From Acidobacteria bacterium SCN 69-37 (GTDB taxonomy: Bacteria > Acidobacteriota > Vicinamibacteria > Vicinamibacterales > SCN-69-37): DNA of 64,000 nt. The DNA lies in NCBI GenBank assembly GCA_001724025.1, contig MEDJ01000021.1:62001-126000 (forward strand). The letters run 5' to 3'. The notes below the pieces were generated by a model. That model ran no database searches. It saw nothing but the letters and a program-made list of their open reading frames with translations, and was not told where the DNA came from. A program made the translations under genes and the position numbers. This document shows positions 52,563 through 64,000 of the stretch, one piece after another (position 1 is the stretch's first letter; every line of letters starts with the position of its first letter).

Positions 52563-54472
52563 ACGAGACGTTCCCGGTGCGACCGGCGCCGCTCGGCGCC
52601 ACGATTCATCCCGAAGGCACGATGTTCCGCGTGTGGGCGCCGCAGGTGAGCCGTGTCGAGGTCGAACTCTCCAGTCCGTCGGCCACGCACGACGGTCGGC
52701 CGGATCGGCCTGCGGATCTCGTCACGCACGCCCTCGCCCGCGATCACGACGGCTTCCACACGGCCGTCGTGGGCCACGCGTCGGCGGGCACGTCGTATCG
52801 CTATCGCCTCGACGGTCGCGGGCCCTTTCCCGATCCGGCCTCGCGCTGGCAGCCGTTCGGCGTCCACGGGCCGTCGGTCGTCGTCGATCCGACCACGTTC
52901 GCCTGGACCGATGCCGCGTGGACCGGCGTCCCGCTCGATCGCCTGGTGCTCTACGAACTGCACATCGGCACGTTCACCCCCGGCGGCACGTTTGCCGCGG
53001 CCGCCGAACGGCTGCCATGGCTGGCCGATCTCGGCATCACGGCCGTGCTCGTCATGCCTGTGGCCGACTTCCCCGGCGCGCGCAACTGGGGCTACGACGG
53101 CGTGGCGCCCTTCGCGCCGGCACGCGGCTACGGATCGCCGGACGCGTTCCGGCACTTCGTCGACACGGCGCACGCCGCCGGCATCGCCGTGCACCTCGAC
53201 GTGGTCTACAACCACCTCGGTCCCGACGGCGCCTATCAGTCGACGTTCAGTCCGCTGTTCTACTCGACGACGCACGCGACACCGTGGGGCGCAGCCCTCA
53301 ACGTCGACGGCCCCGGATCGGCAGCCGTCCGTGCGTACCTCATCGAGAACGCGCGACGCTGGGTGCGGGAATTCCACGTCGACGGCCTGCGGCTCGACGC
53401 CACGCACGCGATCGTCGATACGAGCCCGCGTCACGTGCTGGCCGATCTGGCGGACGCGGTGCGCGAGGAGGCGCGTCGTCTCGATCGATCCGCGCTCGTG
53501 ATTGCCGAGGACGCGCGCAATCTCGATACGGTGATCCGGCCGCAGGCGGCCGGTGGCCTGGGACTGGACGGCGTGTGGGCCGACGATTTCCACCATCACG
53601 TCCGGCGCGCGCTGGCCGGGGATCGCGACGGCTACTTCGCGGACTTCGACGGCACGACCGCATCCATCGCGGCCACGGCGCGGCAGGGCTGGTTCTTCAC
53701 CGGGCAGGCGCTCCCCTCCACGGGCCACGCGCGCGGCACCGATCCGTCGGGCCTGGCGCCCGCGCAGTTCATCTTCTGTCTCCAGAACCACGACCAGGTG
53801 GGTAACCGCGCGTTCGGCGAGCGCCTGCACCACCACGTCGACGCCGCAGCGTGGCGGGCCGCCTCCACGCTGCTGCTGGTGCTGCCCCAGACGCCGCTGC
53901 TCTTCATGGGACAGGAGTGGGCCGCCTCGACGCCCTTCCTCTACTTCACCGATCACGAGCCCACGCTGGGGGCGTGCGTCACCGAGGGTCGCCGGCACGA
54001 GTTCGCGAAGTTCGCGGCCTTTGCCGATCCGGCCACGCGGGCCCGCATTCCCGATCCGCAGGCGGTGTCGACGTTCACACGCAGTACGCTCGACTGGACC
54101 GAGCTGTCACGCGAACCGCACGCCTCGATGCTGCAGCTCTATCGCCGTCTGCTCGCGCTGCGCCGCCGGATTCGATCTGAGGCCTTCGACGTCACGGCTG
54201 CCGACGCCGACACGCTCGTCGTGCATCGTCGATCGACGACGGGCGACGATCTGCTGGCGATCGTGCGCCTGCGGGCATCGGGCCGGGTGACCGTGCCCCT
54301 TCCGGCCGTCGACGCCGACCATCAGCCGTGGCGCGTGGTCCTCACGACGGAAGACGACGACGTGGCCGTCGATCCGCAGGCGCTCACGTGGGACGACGGC
54401 CGGGGCGACGTCGTGTTCCGGCGGCCGGGCGCCCTCGTCTGGACGTCGGCCGCATCCGGGCGGAGCGTGTAA
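52559..54472 (+). CDS. treZ: malto-oligosyltrehalose trehalohydrolase
   Basis: 637 residues, ATG overlapping the glgE stop. N-terminal CBM48-like domain (TMFRVWAPQVSRVEVEL), then GH13 barrel with LYELHIGTFTPGGTF, ITAVLVMPVADFPGARNWGY, VHLDVVYNHLGPDG, nucleophile Asp280 in [12 protein letters not shown], acid/base Glu317 in VIAEDARNLD, and LQNHDQVGNRAFGERL (stabilising Asp), LLFMGQEWAASTPFLYFTDH. These are specific TreZ signatures. It releases trehalose from the maltooligosyl-trehalose ends made by TreY. The treY start follows 2 bp after the TAA. Confidence 0.96.
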   Translation: MNETFPVRPAPLGATIHPEGTMFRVWAPQVSRVEVELSSPSATHDGRPDRPADLVTHALARDHDGFHTAVVGHASAGTSYRYRLDGRGPFPDPASRWQPFGVHGPSVVVDPTTFAWTDAAWTGVPLDRLVLYELHIGTFTPGGTFAAAAERLPWLADLGITAVLVMPVADFPGARNWGYDGVAPFAPARGYGSPDAFRHFVDTAHAAGIAVHLDVVYNHLGPDGAYQSTFSPLFYSTTHATPWGAALNVDGPGSAAVRAYLIENARRWVREFHVDGLRLDATHAIVDTSPRHVLADLADAVREEARRLDRSALVIAEDARNLDTVIRPQAAGGLGLDGVWADDFHHHVRRALAGDRDGYFADFDGTTASIAATARQGWFFTGQALPSTGHARGTDPSGLAPAQFIFCLQNHDQVGNRAFGERLHHHVDAAAWRAASTLLLVLPQTPLLFMGQEWAASTPFLYFTDHEPTLGACVTEGRRHEFAKFAAFADPATRARIPDPQAVSTFTRSTLDWTELSREPHASMLQLYRRLLALRRRIRSEAFDVTAADADTLVVHRRSTTGDDLLAIVRLRASGRVTVPLPAVDADHQPWRVVLTTEDDDVAVDPQALTWDDGRGDVVFRRPGALVWTSAASGRSV

Positions 54473-54474
54473 CG

Positions 54475-57368
54475 ATGGCCGCCCCGCGATCGACACACGT
54501 GCCCGTCAGCACCTATCGCCTGCAGCTCGGCGAGGCGCTGCCGTTCGCCGCCGCGGCGCGGCTCGCTCCGTATCTCGAGCGGCTGGGCGTGACCACGTGC
54601 TACGCCTCGCCCGTGCTGGCGGCGCGCCCCGGCAGCACGCACGGCTACGACACGTGCGATCACGGACGCCTGAATCCCGAGCTCGGCGGCGACGAGGGCT
54701 TTGCCGCGCTGACGACGGCCCTCCAGGCGGCGGGGATCGGGCTCATCGTCGACTTCGTGCCCAACCACATGAGCATCGATCCGGTGGCGAACCGGTGGTG
54801 GCGCGACGTGCTGGAGAACGGACCGTCCTCGGAGTTCGCGCGCAACTTCGACATCGACTGGTCGCCGGTGAAGTCCGAGCTGCAGTCCAAGGTGCTGCTG
54901 CCGGTGCTCGGCGATCAGTACGGCGTCGTGCTCGACGAGGGACACCTGCAGATCGTGTGCGTCGACGGGCACTTCAGCCTGCGCTACTTCGCGCTCGATC
55001 TGCCGCTCAACCCGCGGCACCTGCGGCATCTGCTCGGTCACCGCCTCGACGTCCTGCAGGCTTCCCGGCCGGCGCTCGATGTGGGCCTGAACGAGCTGAT
55101 GAGCATCCTGTTCCACCTCGATCACATGCCGTCGTATACCGAATCCGATCCGGATCGGGTGGCGATGTTGAGCCGGGAAAAAGAGGTCGCACGTCAGCGC
55201 ATCGTGCGGCTCTGGACGGATCACCCCGAGATCCGCCAGCACCTGGAGGAGAACGTCCGGCTGTTCAACGGCACGCCCGGCGATCCGCGATCGTTCAACC
55301 TGCTCCACGACCTGCTCGAGGGCCAGGCCTACCGCCTGTCGTACTGGCGGACGGCCATGCACGAGATCAACTACCGCCGGTTCTTCGACATCAACGATCT
55401 CGCCGGCATCCGCGTCGAGGAACCGCGCGTGTTTGCCGACGCGCACGCGCGCATCGCGGCGCTCGTCACCGCGGGGCAGGTCGACGGGCTGCGGCTCGAT
55501 CACATCGACGGCCTCTTCGATCCGGCCGGCTACCTCGATCGGCTCGCGGCGCTGGTGGCGCCCGCGGCGCCGTACGTCGTGGTCGAGAAAATCCTGTCGC
55601 GCGACGAACCGCTGCCCGCGCGGTGGCACACCCACGGCACGACCGGCTACGACTTCATGAACGACGTGAACGGCCTGTTCGTCGACGCCGGGCACGCGCA
55701 CCTGCTGCGGACGATCCACAGACGCTTCACCGGCCGGACCGACGCGTTCGCCGAGATCGCGTACGAGAGCAAGAAGGTCGTGATCGCGTCGTCGATGTCG
55801 AGCGAGCTGAACGTGCTGGCGCACTGGCTCAATCGAATTTCGGAACAGAGCCGGCACACGCGCGACTTCACGCTCGACAGCCTGCAGGAAGCGCTGCGGG
55901 AGGTGGTCGCGTGCTTCCCCGTCTACCGGACGTACGTCGGCTATGCCGGCTCAGAATCGCGCGATGAACAGGCGATCGACACGGCCGTGGGCCGTGCGCT
56001 CGAACGCAACCCGGCGGCCGAACCGTCGATCTTCGAGTTCATCAGGCAGCGGCTCCGGCCGATCCGGCTGCCCGATCTCGCCGAAGACGAGTACGTGGCG
56101 CGTCGCCGGTTCGCGATGAAGTTCCAGCAGTACACGGGCCCCGTCGAAGCCAAGGGCGTGGAGGACACGGCGTTCTACCGGTACACGCCGCTCCTGTCGC
56201 TGAACGAAGTCGGCGGCGACCCGGACCGGATCGGGCGCACGGTCCAGCAGTTCCACGAGGCCAACCGCGACCGGCTGCAGCACTGGCCGCAGGCGATGAT
56301 CGCCACGGCCACCCACGACACCAAGCGTGGCGAGGACGCGCGCGCCCGGATCAACGTGTTGTCGGAGCTGCCGGCCGACTGGCGCACGCTCGTCTCGCGC
56401 ATCAGCCGCGCCACGGCGTCGGCCCGGACGATCGTCGGCGGCCACCCGGCGCCCGATCGCGGTGACGAGTACCTGTTCTACCAGGCGCTTGTCGGCGCCT
56501 GGCCCGCCGGCCTGGAGGGCCCGCCGGACGAGGCGTTCGTGGCGCGGATGCGCGCCTACATGCAGAAGGCGGTCAAGGAAGCCAAGCGGCACACGAGCTG
56601 GGTCCACCCGTCGGCCGACTACGATGCCGCCGTCGCGCGCTTCGTCGACGGCGCGCTGACCGGCCGCACCTCGCGTGCCTTCCTGCGGCTGTTCGAGCCC
56701 TTTGCCACGCGCGTCGCCCGACTCGGCGTCGTGAATGCCCTCGCGCAGCTCGTCCTCAAGATCGCCTCACCCGGCGTGCCCGACTTCTACCAGGGCACCG
56801 AGCTGTGGGATCTCTCGCTCGTCGATCCCGACAACCGTCGGCCCGTGAACTTCGCCCGCCGCGAGCGCTGGCTCGATGACGCGCTTGTCTGGATGGCCGA
56901 TCCGGATCCGACGAGGCGGATCGCGACGATTGGCGAACTGATCGACGCGTGGCCCGATGGCCGCCTCAAGCTGTTCCTCACGGCGGCCGGCCTGCGCCTG
57001 CGGCGCGCGCACCGCGATCTCTTCATCGACGGCGGCTATCTCCCGCTCGACGCGCACGGCGAGCGCGCGGCGCACGTCGTGGCCCTGGCGCGTCGTCACG
57101 GCGCGGCGGCCGCCGTGGCCGTGGTCCCGCGCCTGGTCCACACGGTGTTCGGCAGTCACGCGCCGGCGCCGCCGCCGGCCGAGGCCTGGGCCGACACGAC
57201 GATTGCCGTCCCGGCACCGCTGGCCGGGTCTACGTTCACGCACGTGTTCACCGGCGAGCGGATCGCCCCCGATCCGGCGGGGGCGGCGGCGCGGATGCGC
57301 GTGGCCGATCTCCTGCGGCACGCACCCGTGGCCCTGCTCATCGCCGACGCGCAGGAGGCGCCCTCGTC

Positions 57369-57372
<4 letters not shown>
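54475..57372 (+). CDS. treY: malto-oligosyltrehalose synthase
   Basis: 965 residues. TreY hallmarks: [51 protein letters not shown], nucleophile Asp342 in [79 protein letters not shown] and [27 protein letters not shown]. Isomerises the reducing-end glucose of maltodextrins to a trehalose linkage. Works with TreZ downstream of glycogen debranching. No treX is present in the window; the debranching enzyme must be elsewhere. Stop overlaps the treS start by ATGA. Confidence 0.97.
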
Positions 57373-60664
<3,292 letters not shown>

Positions 60665-60668
<4 letters not shown>

Positions 60669-61858
60669 CCGATCGGGCGGACGTCGTGGTGCAGTGGGCC
60701 GGGTCGCGCGCCACCGGAACCATCCGCGACGGCATCCAGCGGGTGGTCGCCGGCATCGGCCTGCTCGGCGACGATCTCACGGTGGTGATTGCGTGCGCGG
60801 GCGCCGGCGACGGCGAGGCGACGGAGTCGCCGGGCGGCCCGGCCACGATCGTGCCCATCGACACCGCGCCGCTCGATCGCATCCCGATGATCACGGCGCT
60901 GCCGCGCGATCCCTACCGCACGCTCTTCACACTTGGCCGGCGGCACGACGCACGCGCGCTGCTCATGCTCGGGACCGGCGACGACCAGCTCACGCCCGGC
61001 ATGGTGGCCTCGCTCGTGCGACCGCTCATCGCCGACGCCGTCGACGTGGTGACGCCGGGCTATCAGCGGCAGATCTTCGACGGGCTGCTGAATGCGGCCG
61101 TGGTCTCGCCGCTGACGCGCGCCCTGTACGGCCGGCGCGTGAACGGGCAGCTCGGCCTCGACTTCGGGTTTTCGGCACGCGTGGCACAGCGCTGGGGGAT
61201 CGGTGACGAAGAGGTGCCGGTGACACGGCCCGTCTGGCTGCTGCCGCAGGCTGTCGCCGACGACATGCACATCTGCGAGGTGCCGGTGCCAGTGCGGCTG
61301 CCGCCGACGCCCGAATCGATCGATCTCAGCGCGTTGCTCAGTCACGTCCTCGGCTCGCTGTTCACGGATCTCGAACCGCGCGCACCGTTCTGGCAGCGGG
61401 TCGTCCGTTCGCGGGCCGTGCCCGCGATCGGCCGCGTCGACGCCGACGCGCACGCGACCACTACCCCCGTCGACGTGCGCCCGATGATCGACTCGTTCGG
61501 CCTCGCGTATCGCAATCTCCAGAGCGTGTGGCCGCTGGTGCTGCCGCCGGCCACGCTCGTCGAGCTCAAGCGGCTGACGCTCGCCGATCCGGCCCGGTTC
61601 CGCCTCGACGACGGTCTCTGGGCGCGCATCGTGTACGACTTCGCCCTGGCGCACCGGTTGCGGACGATCAATCGCGAACACCTGCTGCGGGCGTTCGTGC
61701 CGCTCTACCTCGCCTGGGTGGCCTCGTACGCCACCGACGCGCAGCGTGGCACGCGCGCCATGGCCGACGCGCGGCTGGAACAGCTCTGCCAGGCGTTCGA
61801 GCACGAGAAGCCGTATCTCGTGCGGCGCTGGCGCTGGCCCGATCGGTTCAACCCGTAG
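60665..61858 (+). CDS. putative glycosyltransferase, glycosylglycerate-synthase-like
   Basis: 397 residues, translationally coupled to treS-pep2. The middle segment [44 protein letters not shown] strongly resembles the acceptor region of GT81/GT78-type glucosyl- or mannosyl-glycerate synthases, where a similar Y[37 protein letters not shown] block occurs. The C-terminal half ([53 protein letters not shown]) is the matching helical domain. However, the expected N-terminal DxD metal/sugar-nucleotide motif is not obvious; the position is occupied by [14 protein letters not shown]. Possible roles: compatible-solute synthesis or glucan priming. Family assignment by resemblance only. Confidence 0.6.
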
Positions 61859-61911
61859 TCGCCCCGCCGCAGCAGCCCCGGCGGCCGCGGCGCCCTTCGA
61901 GAGGAAGACAT

Positions 61912-62616
61912 ATGTGGATCGAAGTTCGACAGGCGCTCGATGAATCGACGACGCAGGTGATGACGGGACTGGCACGCCTGCTGCCAGGCGTCATCGCGCT
62001 CATCGTCGCGGTGGTGCTGTCGCTGCTGCTGGCCGGGCTGGCCAGCTCGCTCGTCCGCCGCGCGCTGCGCGGCATCGACTTCGACGCGCGGCTCGCGGGC
62101 TGGGGCTGGCTCGACCTGCCCGCCTGGTCGCCGTCGCGCAGCCCCACGCGACTGGCCGCCCGGCTCGTCGCCTGGACCATCCTCGTCGTCGGCATCCTGA
62201 TCGGCATCGCGGCGTTCGACACGACGCTGACCTCGAGCCTGGTCATGCACGTGTTCGGGTCGCTGCCGAACCTGCTGACGGCCCTCGGCCTGTTCGTGAT
62301 CGGCACCATGCTGGCGCGGTTCCTTTCGCGCGGGGTGCTGATTGGCGCCGTGAACATGAACCTGCCGTACGCGAGCCTGCTGGGCGTCGGCGTCCGCTGG
62401 CTCGTGCTCGTCCTGACGACGGCGATGGCGCTCGATCACGTGGGGATCGGCGGCAGTATCGTCAGCCTGGCATTCGGGATCCTGTTCGGCGGCATCGTGC
62501 TGGCGCTGGCGCTGGCCGTCGGGCTCGGATCGAAGGACATGGTCGCGCGATCGCTCGAGCGCGAAATCACGAAGCCCCCCGAGCCGCCCGCCGAGCAGCC
62601 GTTCCGGCACGTGTGA
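61912..62616 (+). CDS. conserved TM-helix (mechanosensitive-channel-like) membrane protein
   Basis: 234 residues with GAGAGGAAG upstream. Five or so hydrophobic segments: VIALIVAVVLSLLLAGLASS, VAWTILVVGILIGIAAFDTT, LLTALGLFVIGTMLARFLSR, VGVRWLVLVLTTAMALDHVG and LAFGILFGGIVLALALAVGL-GSKDMVARSLERE. The repeat of 'conserved TM helix' (PF05552) blocks and the AVGLGSKD turn are those of MscS-like proteins lacking the soluble beta domain. It is the last rightward gene of the trehalose/GlgE operon; a solute-release function next to compatible-solute synthesis would fit. Its 3' end overlaps the convergent gene by 50 bp. Confidence 0.8.
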   Translation: MWIEVRQALDESTTQVMTGLARLLPGVIALIVAVVLSLLLAGLASSLVRRALRGIDFDARLAGWGWLDLPAWSPSRSPTRLAARLVAWTILVVGILIGIAAFDTTLTSSLVMHVFGSLPNLLTALGLFVIGTMLARFLSRGVLIGAVNMNLPYASLLGVGVRWLVLVLTTAMALDHVGIGGSIVSLAFGILFGGIVLALALAVGLGSKDMVARSLEREITKPPEPPAEQPFRHV

Positions 62617-64000
62617 GGGCGATCACTCGCCGCACCAAGCCTCCCGCGGCCGCCGCGCCCAGTACGACGAGCATCGCCATGAAAGGCGCACAGTGCAGAA
62701 GCAGTCTAGGATCGATACCAGTCGGTATGATAAATGCCAGTAAATTCAGCGAGGCAAATGGTATCAACAACAGTTCCCGCGCGCGACTCGAGGCGGCCAC
62801 GCCTATGCCGAGAAGGTAGACGAGATACATGCCGACCGAGGCACTGCCCAATAAGAGCCCCAGTAACGGCCCGTACATCAGGAACGCCATGGCGTAGCCG
62901 CGCAGGATACGGACAACGACGTCCCGCTTCGTGTGCAGTCCAAAGAGGTAGTGCGCCATCGTGGTTGGATGACCGCTGTACGATGACTTCGCCATCTCGT
63001 CCGGACTTGGACAACCATCGCAGCCTGGACCGTTCCTGCGGGCGAATTCCATATTTCTATAGAACACTGGGACCAGCGTGCGCTGGAAATAGAAGGCCTC
63101 GCCGTAACGCTGATGCGTATAAATCCCCTGAGGCAGCGCACCGAGGACGATGACGCCCGCAGCGATCGCCACGGCGCCGTATCCTATTCGTCTCCGCATC
63201 ACCGCCCATACGGCGGCCGCGAACACGGGTAGCACACCTGCCATCTGAGTCAGTACCACAGCCGCCGAGGCGACACTCAGGAACACTCCCCTCCAAACAC
63301 GTCGCACAGGTTCGGCGAACGCACCGATTGCCGCGAGGATCAGGCAGATTCCGTACAGCTCGGTACGATGTGCCTGCGCGCTGGACACAACCAGAGCTGG
63401 ATGGCCGACGAGCAACGCCAACACCCCAGCCGACATCCACGGCCGTCGCCAGTACAGCCGGGCGAAGGCGAACGTCAGAGCCAGCCACACCAGAGACGTT
63501 ACGAAAGAGAAAAGCAGGCTCGCCGCGACACCATCTCGAGTCAGCCTCGTCAGGCCTCGAAGACTCCAGAGCCAAAGTGGCTCTCGCGTCTGGGCATCGA
63601 AAGGGTGTGCCATCCGCTCGGCAAAAATCAAGACGGTCTCGGCGTCCGGCGATAACGGATGTCCCAACGCGCCCTCAACGGCCAACCAACGAAGACCTAT
63701 GCCGACCAGAAACAGACAGGACACGAACGCCACCTCGCCTGTGTGATCGATACCTCTCCGGCCGATGGCGCGGACGCCAACGAGGAGAGCGACGCTTACC
63801 AACATCACCAGGAACGCCGCAGGGATCTGAACGGCCACCGTCGGTGCCTGGACGAGTGCCGAGGGCCAGACACGATACACCATCACAACGAGTGCGCTGA
63901 CAGTCGCCAGCATCACTGTCAGGACGGTCGTATTGGCGCGCACCGTCGCAGCAAACAACGCACCGAGGATCACGAATCCACACGCCACCGAGAGCGGAAT
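62567..64000 (-). CDS. polytopic membrane protein, GT-C glycosyltransferase-like (5' end beyond window)
   Basis: At least 477 residues; the frame continues past the window edge (IPLSVACGFVILGALFAA), so the start is missing. About 11-12 membrane helices. The loop SPDAETVLIFAERMAHPFDAQ after the early helix block, with an acidic residue pair, and the block REPLWLWSLRGLTRL resemble the first lumenal loop of PMT/ArnT-type GT-C enzymes; SGHPTTMAHYLFGLHTK follows later. The substrate is unknown. GC is lower and codon use less extreme than in the neighbouring operon, with AT-rich patches (TGATAAATGCCAGTAAATTC near 62730), suggesting different origin. C-terminal end overlaps the convergent gene by 50 bp. 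Confidence 0.75.
   Translation of the reverse strand: MPLSVACGFVILGALFAATVRANTTVLTVMLATVSALVVMVYRVWPSALVQAPTVAVQIPAAFLVMLVSVALLVGVRAIGRRGIDHTGEVAFVSCLFLVGIGLRWLAVEGALGHPLSPDAETVLIFAERMAHPFDAQTREPLWLWSLRGLTRLTRDGVAASLLFSFVTSLVWLALTFAFARLYWRRPWMSAGVLALLVGHPALVVSSAQAHRTELYGICLILAAIGAFAEPVRRVWRGVFLSVASAAVVLTQMAGVLPVFAAAVWAVMRRRIGYGAVAIAAGVIVLGALPQGIYTHQRYGEAFYFQRTLVPVFYRNMEFARRNGPGCDGCPSPDEMAKSSYSGHPTTMAHYLFGLHTKRDVVVRILRGYAMAFLMYGPLLGLLLGSASVGMYLVYLLGIGVAASSRARELLLIPFASLNLLAFIIPTGIDPRLLLHCAPFMAMLVVLGAAAAGGLVRRVIALTRAGTAARRAARGAS

Overview
The window is GC-rich (roughly 70 %) bacterial chromosome and reads as Acidobacteriota, most likely the Vicinamibacterales lineage. The pointers are a duplicated-FtsX 'ADOP' permease (typical of Acidobacteriota), three DUF1080 (3-keto-glycoside hydrolase-type) exported proteins, a planctomycete/verrucomicrobial-type membrane dehydrogenase with a C-terminal CxxCH domain, many exported enzymes carrying GRG-rich linkers, and an outer membrane (Omp85 barrel, autotransporter). 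No rRNA, tRNA or CRISPR array was seen. The taxonomic call is inference.

Layout. 1-5.4 kb: a four-gene rightward cluster (DUF1080 protein, ketose-epimerase-like TIM barrel, Tm-1/UPF0261 protein, FAD oxidase) closed by two strong hairpins. 5.4-10 kb: a leftward PVC-type cytochrome dehydrogenase and a second DUF1080 protein. 10-18.7 kb: an accessory stretch with decayed genes (sigma factor, exported-enzyme N-terminus, cupin, alcohol dehydrogenase), two small overlapping genes, two beta-propeller genes, an alpha/beta hydrolase-AraC-aldo/keto reductase operon and three copies of a ~110-bp terminal-inverted-repeat element. 18.7-28.7 kb: two exported esterases, an acyl-CoA dehydrogenase, the ADOP permease divergent from a two-component system, and a secreted propeller. 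28.7-29.7 kb: a gene-free kilobase holding two 22-bp tandem arrays and a TA-flanked MITE whose end supplies the stop codon of an OPT transporter.

29.7-48 kb: OPT transporter, third DUF1080 protein, TPR protein, then a 2,332-residue single-chain TamB-POTRA-Omp85 protein, MscS channel plus YtxJ-like redox protein, a 1,355-residue autotransporter, metK and a small membrane protein. TAM is known to help assemble autotransporters, so the fused TAM and a probable client lie within 13 kb of each other.

48.6-62.6 kb: a hybrid histidine kinase, then a tight rightward operon glgE-treZ-treY-treS/maltokinase-glycosyltransferase-TM-helix protein, most junctions being ATGA overlaps. It encodes trehalose formation from alpha-glucan (TreY/TreZ), trehalose-maltose interconversion and phosphorylation (TreS-Pep2) and maltose-1-phosphate polymerisation (GlgE), with an unassigned glycosyltransferase and a putative channel protein at the end. 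The last 1.4 kb is a leftward polytopic membrane protein of less GC-extreme composition, cut by the window edge.

Dispersed palindromes with a GGGGCT-tc/ga-AGCCCC core occur about ten times, mostly between genes. Two lie inside reading frames, one of them in frame in the TamB part of the fusion.
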